From Rhizobium binae (GTDB taxonomy: Bacteria > Pseudomonadota > Alphaproteobacteria > Rhizobiales > Rhizobiaceae), in NCBI RefSeq assembly GCF_017357225.1, contig NZ_CP071606.1:124001-188000 (forward strand): a DNA stretch of 64,000 nucleotides. The letters run 5' to 3'. Below the pieces are notes generated by a model. It was not told the DNA's origin. It saw only the letters and a program-made list of their open reading frames with translations, and made no database searches. Position numbers and translations under genes: made by a program. Shown here piece by piece: positions 8,208-17,749 of this stretch. Every line of letters begins with the position of its first letter. The stretch's first letter is position 1.

Positions 8208-8591
8208 ATGACCAACGCGCGTGACATCGTTCGCGACTTCTATGACAAGCTTTCAAAGGGTGACGCGCCGGGCGCGCTTGGCCTAATGGCGTCCGACATC
8301 GAATGGACGACGATGTGGCATTACAAGGTAGACGGGCGTGGCCCGGAGAAGGTCGCCGAGGGCCTGTTCAAGCCGCTGATGGCGGAATGGTCGAGCTTCA
8401 CGCTGGTGCCGACCGAGTTCATAACCGAGAACGAAACGGTCGTTTCGCTTGGAGATTTTACCGGCGTCCACGGCGCGACCGGCAAGACGTCGAACGCCCG
8501 GTATGCCCATGTTTGGACGGTCCGTAACGGCAAGATCGCCAGCTTCCGTCAGTATATCGACACGCTGGCTATCGCCGAGGCCCGCGTCTGA
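8208..8591 (+). CDS. SnoaL/NTF2-like protein
   Basis: A 127-aa single-domain NTF2-like fold protein (MTNARDIVRDFYDKLSKGD and the usual closing RNGKIASFRQYIDTLAIAE). Members include ketosteroid isomerase-like and limonene-epoxide-hydrolase-like enzymes as well as non-catalytic binding proteins; the sequence does not decide which. Its TGA overlaps the ATG of the downstream SDR, so the two are translationally coupled. Confidence 0.82.
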   Translation: MTNARDIVRDFYDKLSKGDAPGALGLMASDIEWTTMWHYKVDGRGPEKVAEGLFKPLMAEWSSFTLVPTEFITENETVVSLGDFTGVHGATGKTSNARYAHVWTVRNGKIASFRQYIDTLAIAEARV

Positions 8592-9357
8592 TGGAGCGCG
8601 TAGCGATCATCACTGGTGCCAGTCGCGGCATCGGCCGCGCAACGGCCGTCCGGCTGGCTTGCGACTTCAGTGCCCTGGCGCTGGTGGCACGAACCCGAGA
8701 GGCCTTGGAGGAGACGGCTGAAACGGTCCGGGCGGCAGGAGCAACGCCGCTACTTCAGGTCCACGATCTGCGCCAGCCGGATGCGGCTGGAGCCGTCGTC
8801 GCAACCACGATCGACCACTTTGGTAGGATCGATGCCGTCGCCTGCATCGCTGGTGCTGTTCCACAGGCCGACATGTTCGCACTGACCGACGAACAATGGG
8901 ACGACGGATTGGCACTCAAATTCCACTCCGCCCGGCGTCTGACACTCGCCGCATGGGACGCGCTCAAGGCTACGCAGGGTTCGGTCGCGATCACGTCGGG
9001 TACGTCCGCCTATACGCCCAAGGCATCGCTTGCGGCAGTCGGTACGATCAACGCGGCGATCCTTGCGCTGGCCAAGGCCTTTGCGGATCGGGGCATCGAG
9101 GACGGTGTGCAGGTCAACACGGTCCTGCCCGGATCGGTCATGACCGACCGCCGCCTGACAATGCTGCGGGGATATGCCGACAAGCACGGTCTCTCGCTTG
9201 ATGGGCCATCAATCGGTTCGCGATCGAGGCGGGGATCGCCCGCTACGGGCAGCCCGAAGACATCGCCAACGCGATCGCCTTCCTCTTTTCGGCCGAAAGC
9301 CATTGGATCACCGGCACGGCGCTCCGGGTCGACGGCGGCGAAACCAAGGTGCTTTGA
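8591..9357 (+). pseudogene. SDR oxidoreductase with one-base frameshift
   Basis: Short-chain dehydrogenase of about 255 aa. The first 205 residues (TGASRGIG near the N-terminus) are in one frame. After position about 9203 the family's C-terminal segment (GQPEDIANAIAFLFS then TGTALRVDGG) continues in another frame and stops at 9357. One missing G in the GGG at about 9206-9208 would restore LDGAINRF. It may be a real loss-of-function or a homopolymer sequencing deletion. A canonical YxxxK is not evident (AYTPK occupies the region), so catalysis would be atypical even if intact. Last gene of the LysR-linked unit. Confidence 0.8.
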
Positions 9358-9415
9358 CCTTGCGGACGATTGCCGGACCGTGCGGCCGCGCCCTCGTGGC
9401 TTGGCTGATATTCCC

Positions 9416-9452
9416 AAAAGGCTCGCTGGCGGTGGTCGTCAGCGAGCCTTTT
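9416..9452. terminator. Bidirectional Rho-independent terminator
   Basis: AAAAGGCTCGCTG at 9416-9428 pairs perfectly with CAGCGAGCCTTTT at 9440-9452: a GC stem flanked by A-run and T-run. It works in both directions and sits between the convergent SDR and FMN reductase genes. Confidence 0.88.
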
Positions 9453-9479
9453 CAATTTCGGAAGCGTTCTTCCTGCGCG

Positions 9480-10079
9480 TCAGGCGCCAGCAGACTTGGC
9501 AGCCATAGTGGCTTTCGCCCACCAGAGCAGTTCGTCCAGAGCCGTCGTCGTCGACGGAAGGAGGTTCGCTTCGATCTCCTCGATGGGCTTTTTCCCGAAT
9601 GCCGGATGCACGGCGAAGAAGTCGCTCCCGCCGATATGGGCGGTCGCATGGGTCGAAACCATTTGAAGCTCAATCGCGATCAGCCTCAAATGTTCGATCG
9701 CACGTACTCCGCCCGTGCCGCCGTAACCGATGGCGGTGAATGGCTTGCGGATCCACTCCTTGCAGGCCTGGTCGAGCGCGTTCTTCAAAACGCCGGTGAT
9801 CGAGTGGTTATACTCCGCGGTGACGAAGATGTAGCCGTCGAAACGGGCGATCGTCTCCTGCCAGCGGATCGCCTCGGGGTTCTGGCTCGGCGCCCACATG
9901 TTGGAGGCGACCTCATCGAAGAAGGGCAGCGGATGGTCGCGCAGATCGACCAATTCCACATCCATGTCACCGCGGGCCTGCGCCTGCTTCAGAATCCATT
10001 GCGCCGGCACATCGGCAAATCGCGTAGGCCGGGTGGAACCGACGATGACGGCAATGCGGGGTTTGGAATTCAAAGTCAT
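9480..10079 (-). CDS. NADPH-dependent FMN reductase
   Basis: A 199-aa flavodoxin-like reductase of the NADPH:FMN reductase/quinone reductase family: IAVIVGSTRPTRFAD at the N-terminus is the FMN phosphate-binding loop, and TAEYNHSITGVLKNALDQ is the second family signature. It supplies reduced flavin or reduces quinones in the cytoplasm. It is divergent from the HxlR gene with a 17-bp inverted repeat between them, so it is the probable HxlR target, as for many quinone-responsive HxlR proteins. Confidence 0.9.
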   Translation of the reverse strand: MTLNSKPRIAVIVGSTRPTRFADVPAQWILKQAQARGDMDVELVDLRDHPLPFFDEVASNMWAPSQNPEAIRWQETIARFDGYIFVTAEYNHSITGVLKNALDQACKEWIRKPFTAIGYGGTGGVRAIEHLRLIAIELQMVSTHATAHIGGSDFFAVHPAFGKKPIEEIEANLLPSTTTALDELLWWAKATMAAKSAGA

Positions 10080-10092
10080 CTCCTGTATGGTA

Positions 10093-10109
10093 GGTTTCCT
10101 TAGGTAACC
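10093..10109. promoter_or_regulatory. HxlR-type inverted repeat
   Basis: GGTTTCCTTAGGTAACC is an imperfect 17-bp palindrome of form GGTTWCCTWAGGWAACC, with mismatches only at the W positions. It lies between the divergent FMN reductase and HxlR genes, 14 bp from the reductase start, and is the natural operator candidate. Confidence 0.65.
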
Positions 10110-10148
10110 AGATTACAGACGGTTCGCGTGACTTCACAAGGAGGCACT

Positions 10149-10526
10149 TTGTTGAAACCAGATAACCACGAGGATACCGCTGCCTGCGATCACATCAGCC
10201 GGATGCTGGCGCGGATCAGTGACAAGTGGACATTGCTGGTGGTGCGTGTGCTTGGGCATGGACCGCTTCGTTTCAACGCCCTGCGCCGAGAGGTCGGCGA
10301 AATCAGCCAGAAGGTGCTGGCATCGACGCTGCGCGAGCTGGAGGCGAACGGCTTCGTTTCTCGCACGGTTACGCCGGTCAATCCGCCCCAGGTCGAATAT
10401 GCGCTGACTGAACTCGGGCGAGAGTTCCTGATGCCCGTTCGGGCATTGGCGGAGTGGGTGGTGGAAAACTCATCGCGCATGGACGTGGCACGCGAGGCTT
10501 ATCTGAAGCGTCGCGCGGAAGGCTGA
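10149..10526 (+). CDS. HxlR family transcriptional regulator
   Basis: A 125-132-aa winged-helix HxlR protein with the family pattern C-x-H-ISRMLARISDKWTLLV, LRFNALRREVGEISQKVL and VEYALTELG. The cysteine near the N-terminus (AACDHI) is the residue used by redox/quinone-sensing members. A TTG start at 10149 lies five bases after AAGGAGG (10138-10144) and is preferred over the GTG at 10128, which would place the SD inside the gene. It probably controls the divergent FMN reductase. Confidence 0.88.
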   Translation: MLKPDNHEDTAACDHISRMLARISDKWTLLVVRVLGHGPLRFNALRREVGEISQKVLASTLRELEANGFVSRTVTPVNPPQVEYALTELGREFLMPVRALAEWVVENSSRMDVAREAYLKRRAEG

Positions 10527-10626
10527 TCCTTCGCTGGCGCCACTGAATAGCCGCGGATCGGTGGATTAGACGGGCCCGGAAGTCCGCAGGGGGCGGGGCG
10601 ATGCGACAACCGGCTGGCTTCTCTTC

Positions 10627-11384
10627 TTATTTCCGGATCGCACCCGTGGGGCCAAACCGCTCTGTCCGCACGTTGCTCCCCCTGTGGCCCATCGCGACGA
10701 GATGCTCGGCAATCGTTTCGACAAATGTCGTTGGCCCGCATACGTAGACGTCAGGGTTCCCGACGGGAGTGAATTGCCGGCGTGTCAACATCACGCGGTC
10801 GATCCTGCCTTGCTCTCCGGTCCACCCCGACGGCGCATTGCGGGTCAGAGTGTGCGTGAGCGAAAATTGGGCGCCCTGTGCCGCAAGCCGATCGAGTTCG
10901 GCGCGGTAGATGATCTGGTCGACGCTCCTTGACGAATAGAGCAGGCGGGCAGGGTGCGTCGCGCCTGCCGCGGCGCGCGACCGCAGCATCGACATTAGCG
11001 GCACAATGCCCGATCCGCCTGCGATCAGAAGCAATCCATAGTCATGTGCCGCAGACCAGGCGAAATAGCCCCCAATCGGTCCACGGATCTCGATCCGGTC
11101 ACCGACGCGCAACCCTTCATGGAGGAAACCCGAGACCTCCCCATCGGGCACGGCGTCGACGGTCAGTTCGACAAGCTGACCCGAACCGGCGCCGGAGGCG
11201 ATCGAGTAGCTGCGTTGCGCGACATAGCCGTCCTCGGCGGTGAGGCGCAGGTCGACATGCTGCCCACCGAGATGCCCGGGCCAGCCCGGCACATCGAAGG
11301 TGATCGTCTTGACCGTCGCCGTCTCGTAGCGGATCGCCATGACCGTGGCAACGCGCCACTGCGCGGATGCTGTTGCGAGGTCGA

Positions 11385-11388
<4 letters not shown>
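10627..11388 (-). CDS. FAD/NAD-binding oxidoreductase (ferredoxin reductase fold)
   Basis: A 253-aa flavoprotein reductase: FAD-binding barrel with RSYSIAS near residue 59, NAD-binding domain with LLIAGGSGIVPLMSMLR near 120, and CGPTTFVETI near the C-terminus. No 2Fe-2S domain is attached. Its ATG overlaps the stop of the molybdopterin oxidoreductase by four bases, so the two are coupled; the reductase probably feeds electrons to or takes them from that Mo enzyme. Confidence 0.87.
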
Positions 11389-12002
<614 letters not shown>

Positions 12003-12087
12003 TGTTGTCCCTCCCGGGTAGATCGTTGCAGAAATATGCTCATGCCGAAAGGCTCCTGCGGCTATCCACGACAAACCGCCAGGCCTT

Positions 12088-13028
12088 TCAGCGATGGGTG
12101 GGCAGGAAGCGGAGGATCAGGTCGGCGATCTCGTCATTCTTCTCGTCCATCGCGAAATGGCCAGCATCCAGCAGGTGAATTTTAGCGTCAGGCAGGTCGC
12201 GCTTGAACGCTTCGCCGCCCGCCGCGATGAACGACGGGTCGTTCGCCCCCCAGACGACCAGAGTGGGCGGCTTGTGCGCGCGCAGCCACGCTTGCCAGGC
12301 GGGGTACGACGCCACGTTGGTCTGGTAATCGTAGAGCAGAGCGGCCTGGATTTCGCGCTGGCCGGGCGCGGAGAGGTGGGCGAACTCGTCGGTCCAGGTA
12401 TCGGGATTGTAGAGTTCGGGATGCTTGGTGCCGGCGATGTGACGCTGCTTCGTGGCCTCGAACGACAGAAAAGTATCGACGACGTCCTGATGAGCCTTCG
12501 GGTCCCCCAATACTCCTCGATTTTCGCCCATTTCGGCCCCAGCCCTTCACGATAGGCATTGCCATTCTGGACGATCAGCGCCTGCAACCGGTCAGGATGG
12601 GCCAGCATGATCCGGAAGCCAACCGGGGCGCCATAATCATGGATGTAGAGCGAGTATCGGGTCAAACCGAGTTTCTCGAGGAGATGGTCGGTCGTGGCGG
12701 CAAGATGATCGAACGTATAGTCGTAGCTGGTCGGAGAGGGCGCATCACTCTGGCCAAAGCCGGGAAAATCCGGTGCGATCAGGTGGTAACGCTTCGCCAG
12801 GTGGGGGATAAGCGCATCAAACTCACGAGACGATGACGGGAAGCCGTGAAGCAGCACGATCGTGGGGGCGTCGCGTCGACCAGCCTCGCGATAGAATATC
12901 CGGATCCCGTCGACCTGCTCATAATGATAGGTCGTCGGTGTCGTTGCGATAGGCTCCGGCGTGGCCATGGCAGCCTTACCGGAAACAAGGGCGACGATGC
13001 CTATCGCCGCAAATCTGAGGATTTTCAT
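12088..13028 (-). pseudogene. Exported epoxide-hydrolase-like alpha/beta hydrolase, frameshifted
   Basis: Starts MKILRFAAIGIVALVSG, a signal peptide, then HGFPSSSREF and the nucleophile elbow HDYGAPVGFR (Asp). The frame breaks after EEYWG near 12508; the rest (YDYQTNVASYPAWQ, WGANDPSF, DAGHFAMDEK with the catalytic His) follows in another frame to 12088. Restoring one G to the G5 tract at 12505-12509 gives EEYWGDPKAHQ. It is either inactivated or a homopolymer sequencing error. Paralogue of the hydrolase at 7263 but with an export signal. It sits between the DUF417 gene and the Mo oxidoreductase in a probable four-gene operon. Confidence 0.82.
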
Positions 13029-13060
13029 GGTCTCTCTCCAAGCTGCCCGTGCCGCTGCAT

Positions 13061-13549
13061 TCACTTGGTCGATGGTGCACGTGAGGCGAGCAGCAGCGTA
13101 ACCGACGCGGCGAGCAGCACCAGATCTTTCAGCAGGAATTGCCCGATATCGCCGGAGATGGCCGGGAAGCCACCGAGCGAGGGCTCGAATACGCCGGGCG
13201 TGCTGATGAAGAAGCTCAGCGTTATTAGGTAGGTCGCCGTCGACATGGCCGCGCCAAGCGCCGAGATGACAGGAACGAACGCGCCGACGATCAGGGCGAC
13301 GGCGGTCGACAGCTCAAGCACTCCGATCACCCGGGCCGCGCCCTCGATGCCGAACACGATATGCAACCAGCTCATGATTGGGCTGTTTGCGATCAGCGGC
13401 GCGATACCGTGCGCCTCGTAGCCCGTGAACTTCATAAAGCCGAACCGGATGAAAATTACGACGAGCGACCATCGCAGTGGGGCGAGGATGGACATGGACC
13501 CGACGTTCCGTTCGGCGATGATGACGCGTGTTTGCAGAAGGTTGTTCAT
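13061..13549 (-). CDS. DUF417 (YkgB-like) membrane protein
   Basis: A 162-aa integral membrane protein with four hydrophobic spans and the YkgB/DUF417 pattern FGFMKFTGYEAHGIAPLIANSP and STPGVFEPSLGGFP. The family is related to DoxX-type quinone/membrane redox proteins, but its function is not settled. First gene of the reverse-strand run DUF417 - hydrolase - molybdopterin oxidoreductase - FAD reductase; only 32 bp separates it from the hydrolase. Confidence 0.85.
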   Translation of the reverse strand: MNNLLQTRVIIAERNVGSMSILAPLRWSLVVIFIRFGFMKFTGYEAHGIAPLIANSPIMSWLHIVFGIEGAARVIGVLELSTAVALIVGAFVPVISALGAAMSTATYLITLSFFISTPGVFEPSLGGFPAISGDIGQFLLKDLVLLAASVTLLLASRAPSTK

Positions 13550-14168
13550 GGCAAATATCCTTGATTGATGGGACTTGATCTCGGTCCGGCCATGCCAGAA
13601 ACCGCTACAAGCAATGGATACAGCCTTCCGAATAACATCGTCAGCTTCGAACTGCGGAACCGTGACTTCCGTTTTGTGGAAGTCTGTAGGATTTAGCTTG
13701 GCTGGGATCCGTTAGCCGCGGCCATAGTCGGTGACCGAGCGACCAGACTCCTGTCGTTTGGCATTTAACTGTAAGAATGCGCCTGTTTCGCAGCTCATGG
13801 CATTTAATTTGAGATTCGCTGGTTCCATCTTCGGCGCTTGACGCTCGGTGGTTCGGAAATAACGTTCTGTAATACTTCGCATTTCCGATGAAGCTTGGCG
13901 ATCGGTGATCATTTCTACGCTGCGGATCGCACATTAAGTGCCAAATCGGACTGGCGAATCTCAAATTAAGTGCCCGATCTCAATTTAAATGCCGCGCTAT
14001 CTTGTGGAAATTATTGGATGCGGAGTCTTGCGATTAGGTGCAAAACAACAACCCGTCATCGCGAGAACGGTAGAGAGCGCAACACTCAGGCGACATAGCG
14101 GGGTTAACTTAATCCATGCACCTTTATCGTCTAATACATTGATTAACACTTTTTTCCTGGGGTGCGCT
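13550..14168. other. 619-bp geneless stretch left of the IS3 element
   Basis: No reading frame here has family similarity or a credible ribosome binding site. It contains the repeat cluster at 13760-13993 and otherwise AT-richer sequence than its surroundings. This fits a decayed or foreign insertion. Confidence 0.5.
13760..13993. repeat. Five copies of a short motif in inverted arrangement, possible mobile-element ends
   Basis: The motif GGCAYTTAANTTGAGAT occurs on the plus strand at 13760 (degenerate) and 13799, and on the minus strand ending at 13974, 13993 and, degenerate, 13942. The copies at 13799-13819 and 13954-13974 form a 21-bp inverted repeat with one mismatch. Multiple inward-facing transposase sites at each end are known for IS21- and Tn7/Tn5053-like elements; the 134 bp between them holds no transposase, so this would be a collapsed remnant. 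A regulator-binding array is the alternative. Confidence 0.45.
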
Positions 14169-14231
14169 TGACCTGCCACTGCGAATTTCCTCCAGGATGG
14201 ATTAGAGTCCGGCCCATTGAAGGACGGACGA

Positions 14232-14498
14232 ATGAAGAAGCAGCGATTTACGGAAGAGCAGATTATTGCGGTGCTGAAGGAGCAGGAGGCTGGCGCGAAG
14301 GCAGCCGACCTCTGCCGCAAGCACGGGATTTCAGAAGCGACGTTTTATAACTGGAAAGCCAAATTTGGCGGCATGGACGTCTCCGAGGCGAAGCGTCTGA
14401 AGGCGCTCGAGGACGAGAATGCCAAGCTAAAGAAGTTGCTGGCCGAGCAGATGCTGGATGCAGCCGCACTCCGCGAGCTTCTTGCAAAAAAATGGTAG
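14232..14498 (+). CDS. IS3-family OrfA (DNA-binding)
   Basis: 88 aa. [18 protein letters not shown] and [20 protein letters not shown] form the HTH_Tnp_1 helix-turn-helix that binds the terminal repeats. A leucine-zipper stretch ([18 protein letters not shown]) follows at about 55-75. The A7 tract at 14486-14492 at its end is a classic slippery site for -1 frameshifting into OrfB to give the full transposase. Confidence 0.93.
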   Translation: MKKQRFTEEQIIAVLKEQEAGAKAADLCRKHGISEATFYNWKAKFGGMDVSEAKRLKALEDENAKLKKLLAEQMLDAAALRELLAKKW

Positions 14499-15421
14499 GG
14501 CCTGCCGCCAAGCGTGAAGCCGTCACGCATCTGAAGGCCGTCATGGGTCTTTCGGAGCGTCGGGCCTGCCAGATCATATCTGCCGACCGCAAGACGATCC
14601 GTTATCGGTCAAGTCGACCGCCGGAGGTCGATCTGCGAGCGAAGCTGCGCGACCTCGCCAACGAGCGGCGGCGTTTTGGCTACCGTCGGCTGTTCATCCT
14701 GCTTCGGCGAGATGGAGAGCCGTCCGGCGTCAATCGCATATACCGTCTTTATCGCGAGGAAGGGCTTTCCGTTCGCAAGCGAAAGGCCCGGCGGCGTGCT
14801 GTCGGCACGCGTGCACCGATCCTGGTCGAGGCGAAAGCCAATGCCCGCTGGTCGCTGGATTTCGTCCACGACCAGTTTGCCTGCGGCAGACGATTCCGCG
14901 TCTTGAATGTCGTTGATGACGTGACGCGCGAATGCCTGGCAGCGATCCCGGACACGTCTATCTCTGGTCGACGTGTTGCTCGAGAACTGACAACGCTGAT
15001 CGAACGACGCGGCAAGCCCGGAATGATTGTCTCCGACAACGGCACCGAACTAACGTCGAATGCCATTCTCGCCTGGTCGAGGGATCACAAGGTGGAGTGG
15101 CACTACATCGCGCCGGGGAAGCCGATGCAGAACGGCTATGTCGAGAGTTTCAACGGTCGGATGCGCGACGAGTTGCTCAACGAGAGCCTCTTCTTCGGCC
15201 TCGATCATGCCCGCAGCGCCATTGCTGAATGGGCTGACGACTATAACCATTTCCGGCCACACTCGTCGCTCGGATACCAGACCCCGGCAGGCTACGCCGG
15301 GAGCATCGCCGCAACCGGCTCCAACGCTGCGCAAGATGAAAGCTTCGCGTTTCCGCCGGTTGCTCCCACCGCGCCAGTTGGCGTATTCAAAGCCGCCGAG
15401 GCTCTAATCGCAGCCGGATGA
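14492..15421 (+). CDS. IS3-family OrfB (DDE integrase domain)
   Basis: 309 aa in the -1 frame relative to OrfA. HTH_21 region, then the rve integrase core with the three acidic residues in [16 protein letters not shown] and [12 protein letters not shown], followed by [12 protein letters not shown]. It is made chiefly as an OrfAB fusion through slippage on A7 at 14486-14492, although an ATG at 14492 could start it alone. Confidence 0.93.
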   Translation: MVGPAAKREAVTHLKAVMGLSERRACQIISADRKTIRYRSSRPPEVDLRAKLRDLANERRRFGYRRLFILLRRDGEPSGVNRIYRLYREEGLSVRKRKARRRAVGTRAPILVEAKANARWSLDFVHDQFACGRRFRVLNVVDDVTRECLAAIPDTSISGRRVARELTTLIERRGKPGMIVSDNGTELTSNAILAWSRDHKVEWHYIAPGKPMQNGYVESFNGRMRDELLNESLFFGLDHARSAIAEWADDYNHFRPHSSLGYQTPAGYAGSIAATGSNAAQDESFAFPPVAPTAPVGVFKAAEALIAAG

Positions 15422-15650
15422 AACTTCCGTGGCAGGTCACGCTGGATACAATGACAGGGTCGTCGGTCCGGCTCTGTTTCAAAAGCCGTTGATCCAGCAA
15501 CCTTATTTTCCAATCATTCCGAGGGGTTCGCTATCCTAGAACAACCCCGAGCTTTCCTGCGGATTTCTTTATTTGCCCGATCGCGAAACATCCGACGGCA
15601 GAACGTGGTATAGCAGGTTGCGGCACGATCAGGTGCCCATGGAGATGGTC

Positions 15651-15956
15651 ATGACCAAATTCGCACTCTACGTTCCGATCGAAGCAAAACCCGGCAAGGA
15701 ACAGGAGGTCGCCGATTTCCTGAGATCAGCAATACCTCTCGTCAACGCGGAGCCGGACACGATTTCCTGGTATGCGATACAGGAAGGCCCAAGCTCGTTC
15801 GCAATCTTCGATACGTTCGACGATGAGGACGGAAGGGATGCCCACCTAAATGGCCAGGTCGCTACGGCTTTGATGGCGAAGGCCGCCGAAGGCGACTTAT
15901 TCGCCAAGCCACCACAGATCCACAAGTTATCCATTATCGCCGACAAGCGGTCGTAA
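15651..15956 (+). CDS. Antibiotic biosynthesis monooxygenase (YgiN-like) protein
   Basis: 101 aa, dimeric alpha-beta barrel ABM fold: MTKFALYVPIEAKPGKEQEV, then SFAIFDTFDDEDGRDAHLNG with the conserved His near residue 68. Such proteins act as quinol monooxygenases or unknown small oxygenases in the cytoplasm. The ATG at 15651 has GGAG at the right spacing; the upstream in-frame starts do not. It is a paralogue of the gene at 37330. It stands alone between the IS3 element and the receiver protein. Confidence 0.85.
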   Translation: MTKFALYVPIEAKPGKEQEVADFLRSAIPLVNAEPDTISWYAIQEGPSSFAIFDTFDDEDGRDAHLNGQVATALMAKAAEGDLFAKPPQIHKLSIIADKRS

Positions 15957-16058
15957 GTGTCGGCTGTTGTCGCGGTCATTCGTAGGGGCGCTTTTCTTCG
16001 CCATATATGGCAGAAAGGTTGAGCGCCCTAGCCGATCCCTTCAGTTCAGTCTGGCGAG

Positions 16059-16547
16059 CTATTGCCCGATGCTGCTCGTGGCAGCATCGTTGAGAAGAGT
16101 GGTCAATGCGGTGACAAGCTGGGCATGGACGAAAGGCTTCTGAAGTAGAACACTATTGGCAACGCCTTGAGCTGCCCACTCCTTGGCGCTGTCCCCCGTC
16201 ATATAGATCACTGGCATGAGCGGCTGTAGTTCACGCGCCCGGCGCGCCAAATCCCAACCGTCTGCTTCACCCGGCATTCTTACATCGGTTAGCAGGGCGC
16301 AAAAGCGGTCCGCGTCCTCCTCCAAAGCACGGATAGCTTCGTCCGCGCTCGATACCGCGAGGTGCTCGAAGCCGGCTTCTGTCACCACATCTTCGAGATT
16401 TGCTTGAATGAGGGGTTCGTCTTCGGCGATAAGAACAAGCAGCTTGCTCCCGTCGCCGCTGATGATTTTCAAGATCAGCTTGTCATGCCATGCGTACTCG
16501 TTATTAAGCGCTCTCCCCGCCAGAGCGGCGAACCTAGGGATGATCAT
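16059..16547 (-). CDS. Single-domain response regulator
   Basis: The core is one receiver domain of about 120 aa: acidic pocket IAEDEP, phosphoacceptor Asp in ALLTDVRMPG, Thr in YMTGD and Lys in LLQKPF. No output domain follows, so it acts by protein contact like CheY or DivK, or as a phosphate sink. The start is unsure: the ATG at 16547 adds about 35 residues before the domain, and a TTG nearer the domain is also possible. No histidine kinase is adjacent. Confidence 0.8.
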   Translation of the reverse strand: MIIPRFAALAGRALNNEYAWHDKLILKIISGDGSKLLVLIAEDEPLIQANLEDVVTEAGFEHLAVSSADEAIRALEEDADRFCALLTDVRMPGEADGWDLARRARELQPLMPVIYMTGDSAKEWAAQGVANSVLLQKPFVHAQLVTALTTLLNDAATSSIGQ

Positions 16548-16790
16548 GCAACTGTGGCGACAGAAGCGTCCACAGTGCAAAATCCTCTCCAGCCGGTGAG
16601 GGTCTACGCAAACGGCCGACGAGGTCTCAAACTGCCCGTACATGCAATGTGGAGACCATACACAATGGACAAAGTGTTGATCTCGATAAGCGTTCTTCTC
16701 GCACTTCCATGAACGAGGCGTTCTCTCGCTAATTTGATCTTTCGGTAAATTGCCTACGGTCGTCCAAGGCCCTACGCATTCACCAGTAGG

Positions 16791-17618
16791 ATGCGGAGGG
16801 AAGCGCTTGTGATTAGATCCATTTTATTTTGGTGTTTCGCCGTTGCGGCAATGCCAAGCGCCTCGCTTGCTGCGGTTCCTTGCGGCGGCTCGGTGGCCTG
16901 CCCAGTGAAGGGTGGCGACTATCGGATCGAAGCGCCGAAGGACGGCGACATTCGAGGCGCCTACGTGTTTTTTCACGGCTACAAAAGTTCCGCCGAGCTG
17001 CAAATGCAACAACGCCCCCTTGTCGAGACGACGGTATCGCATCATCTCGCCTTTGTGGCGGTCGACGGCACCGATGGGAGTTGGTCGTTCCCAAACAGCG
17101 CTCGTCCTGGACGAGACGAACAGGCATTTATCGCCGATGTTCTTGAGGACTTGAGACAACGCTACGGCATCACCGCCGAAAAAACGATCATCGGAGGATT
17201 TTCCATCGGTGCCTCGATGGCTTGGTACACGGCTTGCCAACAGGGAGAAAAGGCGGCCGCCATGCTCACCTTTTCCGGTGTCTTCTGGAATCCACTTCCA
17301 AAGGCCCAGGATTGTGTTGCAGACCTTCCGCCGATGATCCATTTTCATGGAACCGCCGACCAGACCTTTCCTTTGGAGGGCCGCTCTCTTGGGGGCCGTT
17401 TTCATCAGGGTAACGCCTACGACAGCGTGGCGATCCTGCGTTCGCGCGCGAAATGCGATGCGAAGAACGCGAAGACGATCACACTTGACGACATCGAATG
17501 CAACGATGTTCCTGACTGTATCCGGGGCGACAGCATCATGTGCATCCACAACGGCGGCCACGAGGCCCGTGCAGATATGCTCGACGCCGGCCTGACGGCA
17601 GTCGGCTTTCCAAGATGA
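16791..17618 (+). CDS. Exported esterase, polyhydroxybutyrate depolymerase (LpqC) type
   Basis: 275 aa with a signal peptide (ILFWCFAVAAMPSASLA) and an alpha/beta hydrolase domain: FFHGYKSS oxyanion region, nucleophile elbow GGFSIGAS (Ser), Asp near IHFHGTADQTFP and His in NGGHEARADM. Several cysteines suggest disulfides in the periplasm. LpqC relatives cleave short esters, including feruloyl and 3-hydroxybutyrate esters; the substrate here is unknown. Downstream on the same strand lies the promoter for the gene at 17750, so the two are transcribed separately. Confidence 0.85.
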   Translation: MRREALVIRSILFWCFAVAAMPSASLAAVPCGGSVACPVKGGDYRIEAPKDGDIRGAYVFFHGYKSSAELQMQQRPLVETTVSHHLAFVAVDGTDGSWSFPNSARPGRDEQAFIADVLEDLRQRYGITAEKTIIGGFSIGASMAWYTACQQGEKAAAMLTFSGVFWNPLPKAQDCVADLPPMIHFHGTADQTFPLEGRSLGGRFHQGNAYDSVAILRSRAKCDAKNAKTITLDDIECNDVPDCIRGDSIMCIHNGGHEARADMLDAGLTAVGFPR

Positions 17619-17649
17619 TCCTTCTCCCGAAAATTAGCTGAAGCTCCTT

Positions 17650-17675
17650 GTAACAACCGGCCGGCATCCTGCGAA
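17650..17675 (+). promoter_or_regulatory. SigF/NrsF-type ECF promoter (site 1)
   Basis: GTAACA at 17650-17655, 16 bases, CGAA at 17672-17675. It matches the GTAAC-N17-CGWA pattern shared by seven upstream regions here. It lies 74 bp before the start of the unknown gene at 17750. Confidence 0.72.
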
Positions 17676-17749
17676 CTAGTCAACGGCGAGGCGTTCGGCC
17701 TTCGCGAGGTTGGCCGAGATATCCGGCCCGGGTTACAGAGGAACTCATA

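Larger units (their letters stand above)
14169..15439 (+). mobile_element. Complete IS3-family (IS407-type) insertion sequence
   Basis: The element is 1271 bp. Both ends read TGACCTGCCAC inward (14169 and, reversed, 15439), followed by imperfectly matching bases. The 4-bp direct repeat CGCT flanks it exactly (14165-14168 and 15440-15443), the target-duplication length typical of the IS407 group. Two overlapping frames encode OrfA and OrfB. All parts are intact, so it is probably active or recently so. Confidence 0.95.
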
